This document shows, in pieces, positions 33,978-34,069 of a DNA stretch of 34,069 nt. The notes under the pieces were generated by a model that did not search any database, was not told the origin of the DNA, and saw only the letters and a program-made list of their open reading frames with translations. This DNA comes from Xylaria sp. FL1777. Its lineage: Eukaryota > Ascomycota > Sordariomycetes > Xylariales > Xylariaceae. The stretch lies in NCBI GenBank assembly GCA_022578965.1, contig MU400833.1, forward strand, positions 1 through 34,069. The letters are read 5' to 3'. The first letter of the stretch is position 1; each line of letters begins with the position of its first letter. The translations under genes and the position numbers were made by a program.

Positions 33978-34069
33978 GGGTTAGGGTTAGGGTTAGGGTT
34001 AGGGTTAGGGTTAGGGTTAGGGTTAGGGTTAGGGTTAGGGTTAGGGTTAGGGTTAGGGTTAGGGTTAGG
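33975..34069 (+). repeat. Telomere, (TTAGGG)n
   Basis: Fifteen perfect TTAGGG units plus a final TTAGG, with the G-rich strand pointing to the end of the window as expected at the right end of a chromosome. TTAGGG is the telomere repeat of most filamentous fungi, vertebrates and several protists. The units carry no mutation although GpG is lost elsewhere, which fits continuous renewal by telomerase. The array is short or cut by the assembly; its full length cannot be judged. Confidence 0.99.

Noticed and set aside
1..34069. Mitochondrial or other organellar DNA, suggested by the very high A+T
   Set aside because: A linear end with TTAGGG telomere repeats, absence of rRNA, tRNA and respiratory genes, and transition-decayed duplications all point to nuclear subtelomeric DNA.
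1..34069. Genome-wide AT bias as in anaerobic gut fungi or other AT-rich protists
   Set aside because: Not excluded outright, but extreme base composition alone does not predict repeat copies differing almost only by transitions with a 5'-neighbour rule, nor 34 kb without a gene.

Overview
This window is the right-hand end of a linear nuclear chromosome. It finishes in about 16 TTAGGG repeats with the G-rich strand running 5'->3' to the last base. The other 34 kb is extremely AT-rich (a hand count over 1981-2220 gives about 23% G+C; the A-rich tracts are lower) and contains no gene I can support. No open frame exceeds 172 codons, and the longest ones are low-complexity or tandem-repeat artefacts. 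Repeats are decayed almost only by C->T/G->A transitions, there are no genes, and the telomere is TTAGGG. The best reading is a subtelomeric AT-rich block of a filamentous fungus (probably an ascomycete) that has passed through a RIP-like (repeat-induced point mutation) process. The species cannot be named from this sequence.

The most unusual property is the context of the surviving C and G. Classical Neurospora-type RIP removes CpA. Here CpA is common, and what is missing is C preceded by a pyrimidine (TpC, CpC) and, on the other strand, G followed by a purine (GpA, GpG). In hand-counted samples (1981-2220 and 3481-3600) 48 of 52 C were preceded by A or G, while 16 of 52 were followed by A. 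Surviving G/C therefore cluster in GpC cores (AGCT, TAGC, GCTA). This looks like the footprint of a cytosine-mutating process with a 5'-YpC preference.

Layout. 1-146: a nearly pure poly-T tract. 147-11.5 kb: decayed sequence with a 12-bp minisatellite (5387-5492), a 137-bp x3 array (6637-7047) and an AGC/AGT/AAT triplet tract. 11.5-18.2 kb: a repeat-rich part with three direct-repeat families (R1 ~305 bp, R2 ~48 bp, R3 ~165 bp), a 28-bp minisatellite, a 67-bp x2 and an 81-bp x4 array. 18.2-20.1 kb: featureless. 20.1-22.0 kb: an A-rich, nearly C-free tract that starts with a 21-bp x22 minisatellite. 21,996-26,263 and 29,752-33,977: two direct copies (A, B) of a 4.2-kb subtelomeric element, each carrying an ~80-bp palindrome. 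26.3-29.75 kb: the spacer between them. 33,975-34,069: the telomere.

How the parts relate. Duplicated sequence supplies the substrate for mutation. The A/B, R1 and R3 comparisons and the arrays show transitions in both directions, so each copy decayed independently, with copy B (next to the telomere) somewhat less decayed. Copy B stops being alignable to copy A exactly where the telomeric repeats begin, which suggests that this chromosome end was created by truncation and telomere capping inside, or at the edge of, the element. No host gene, transposon open frame, rRNA or tRNA could be recognised.
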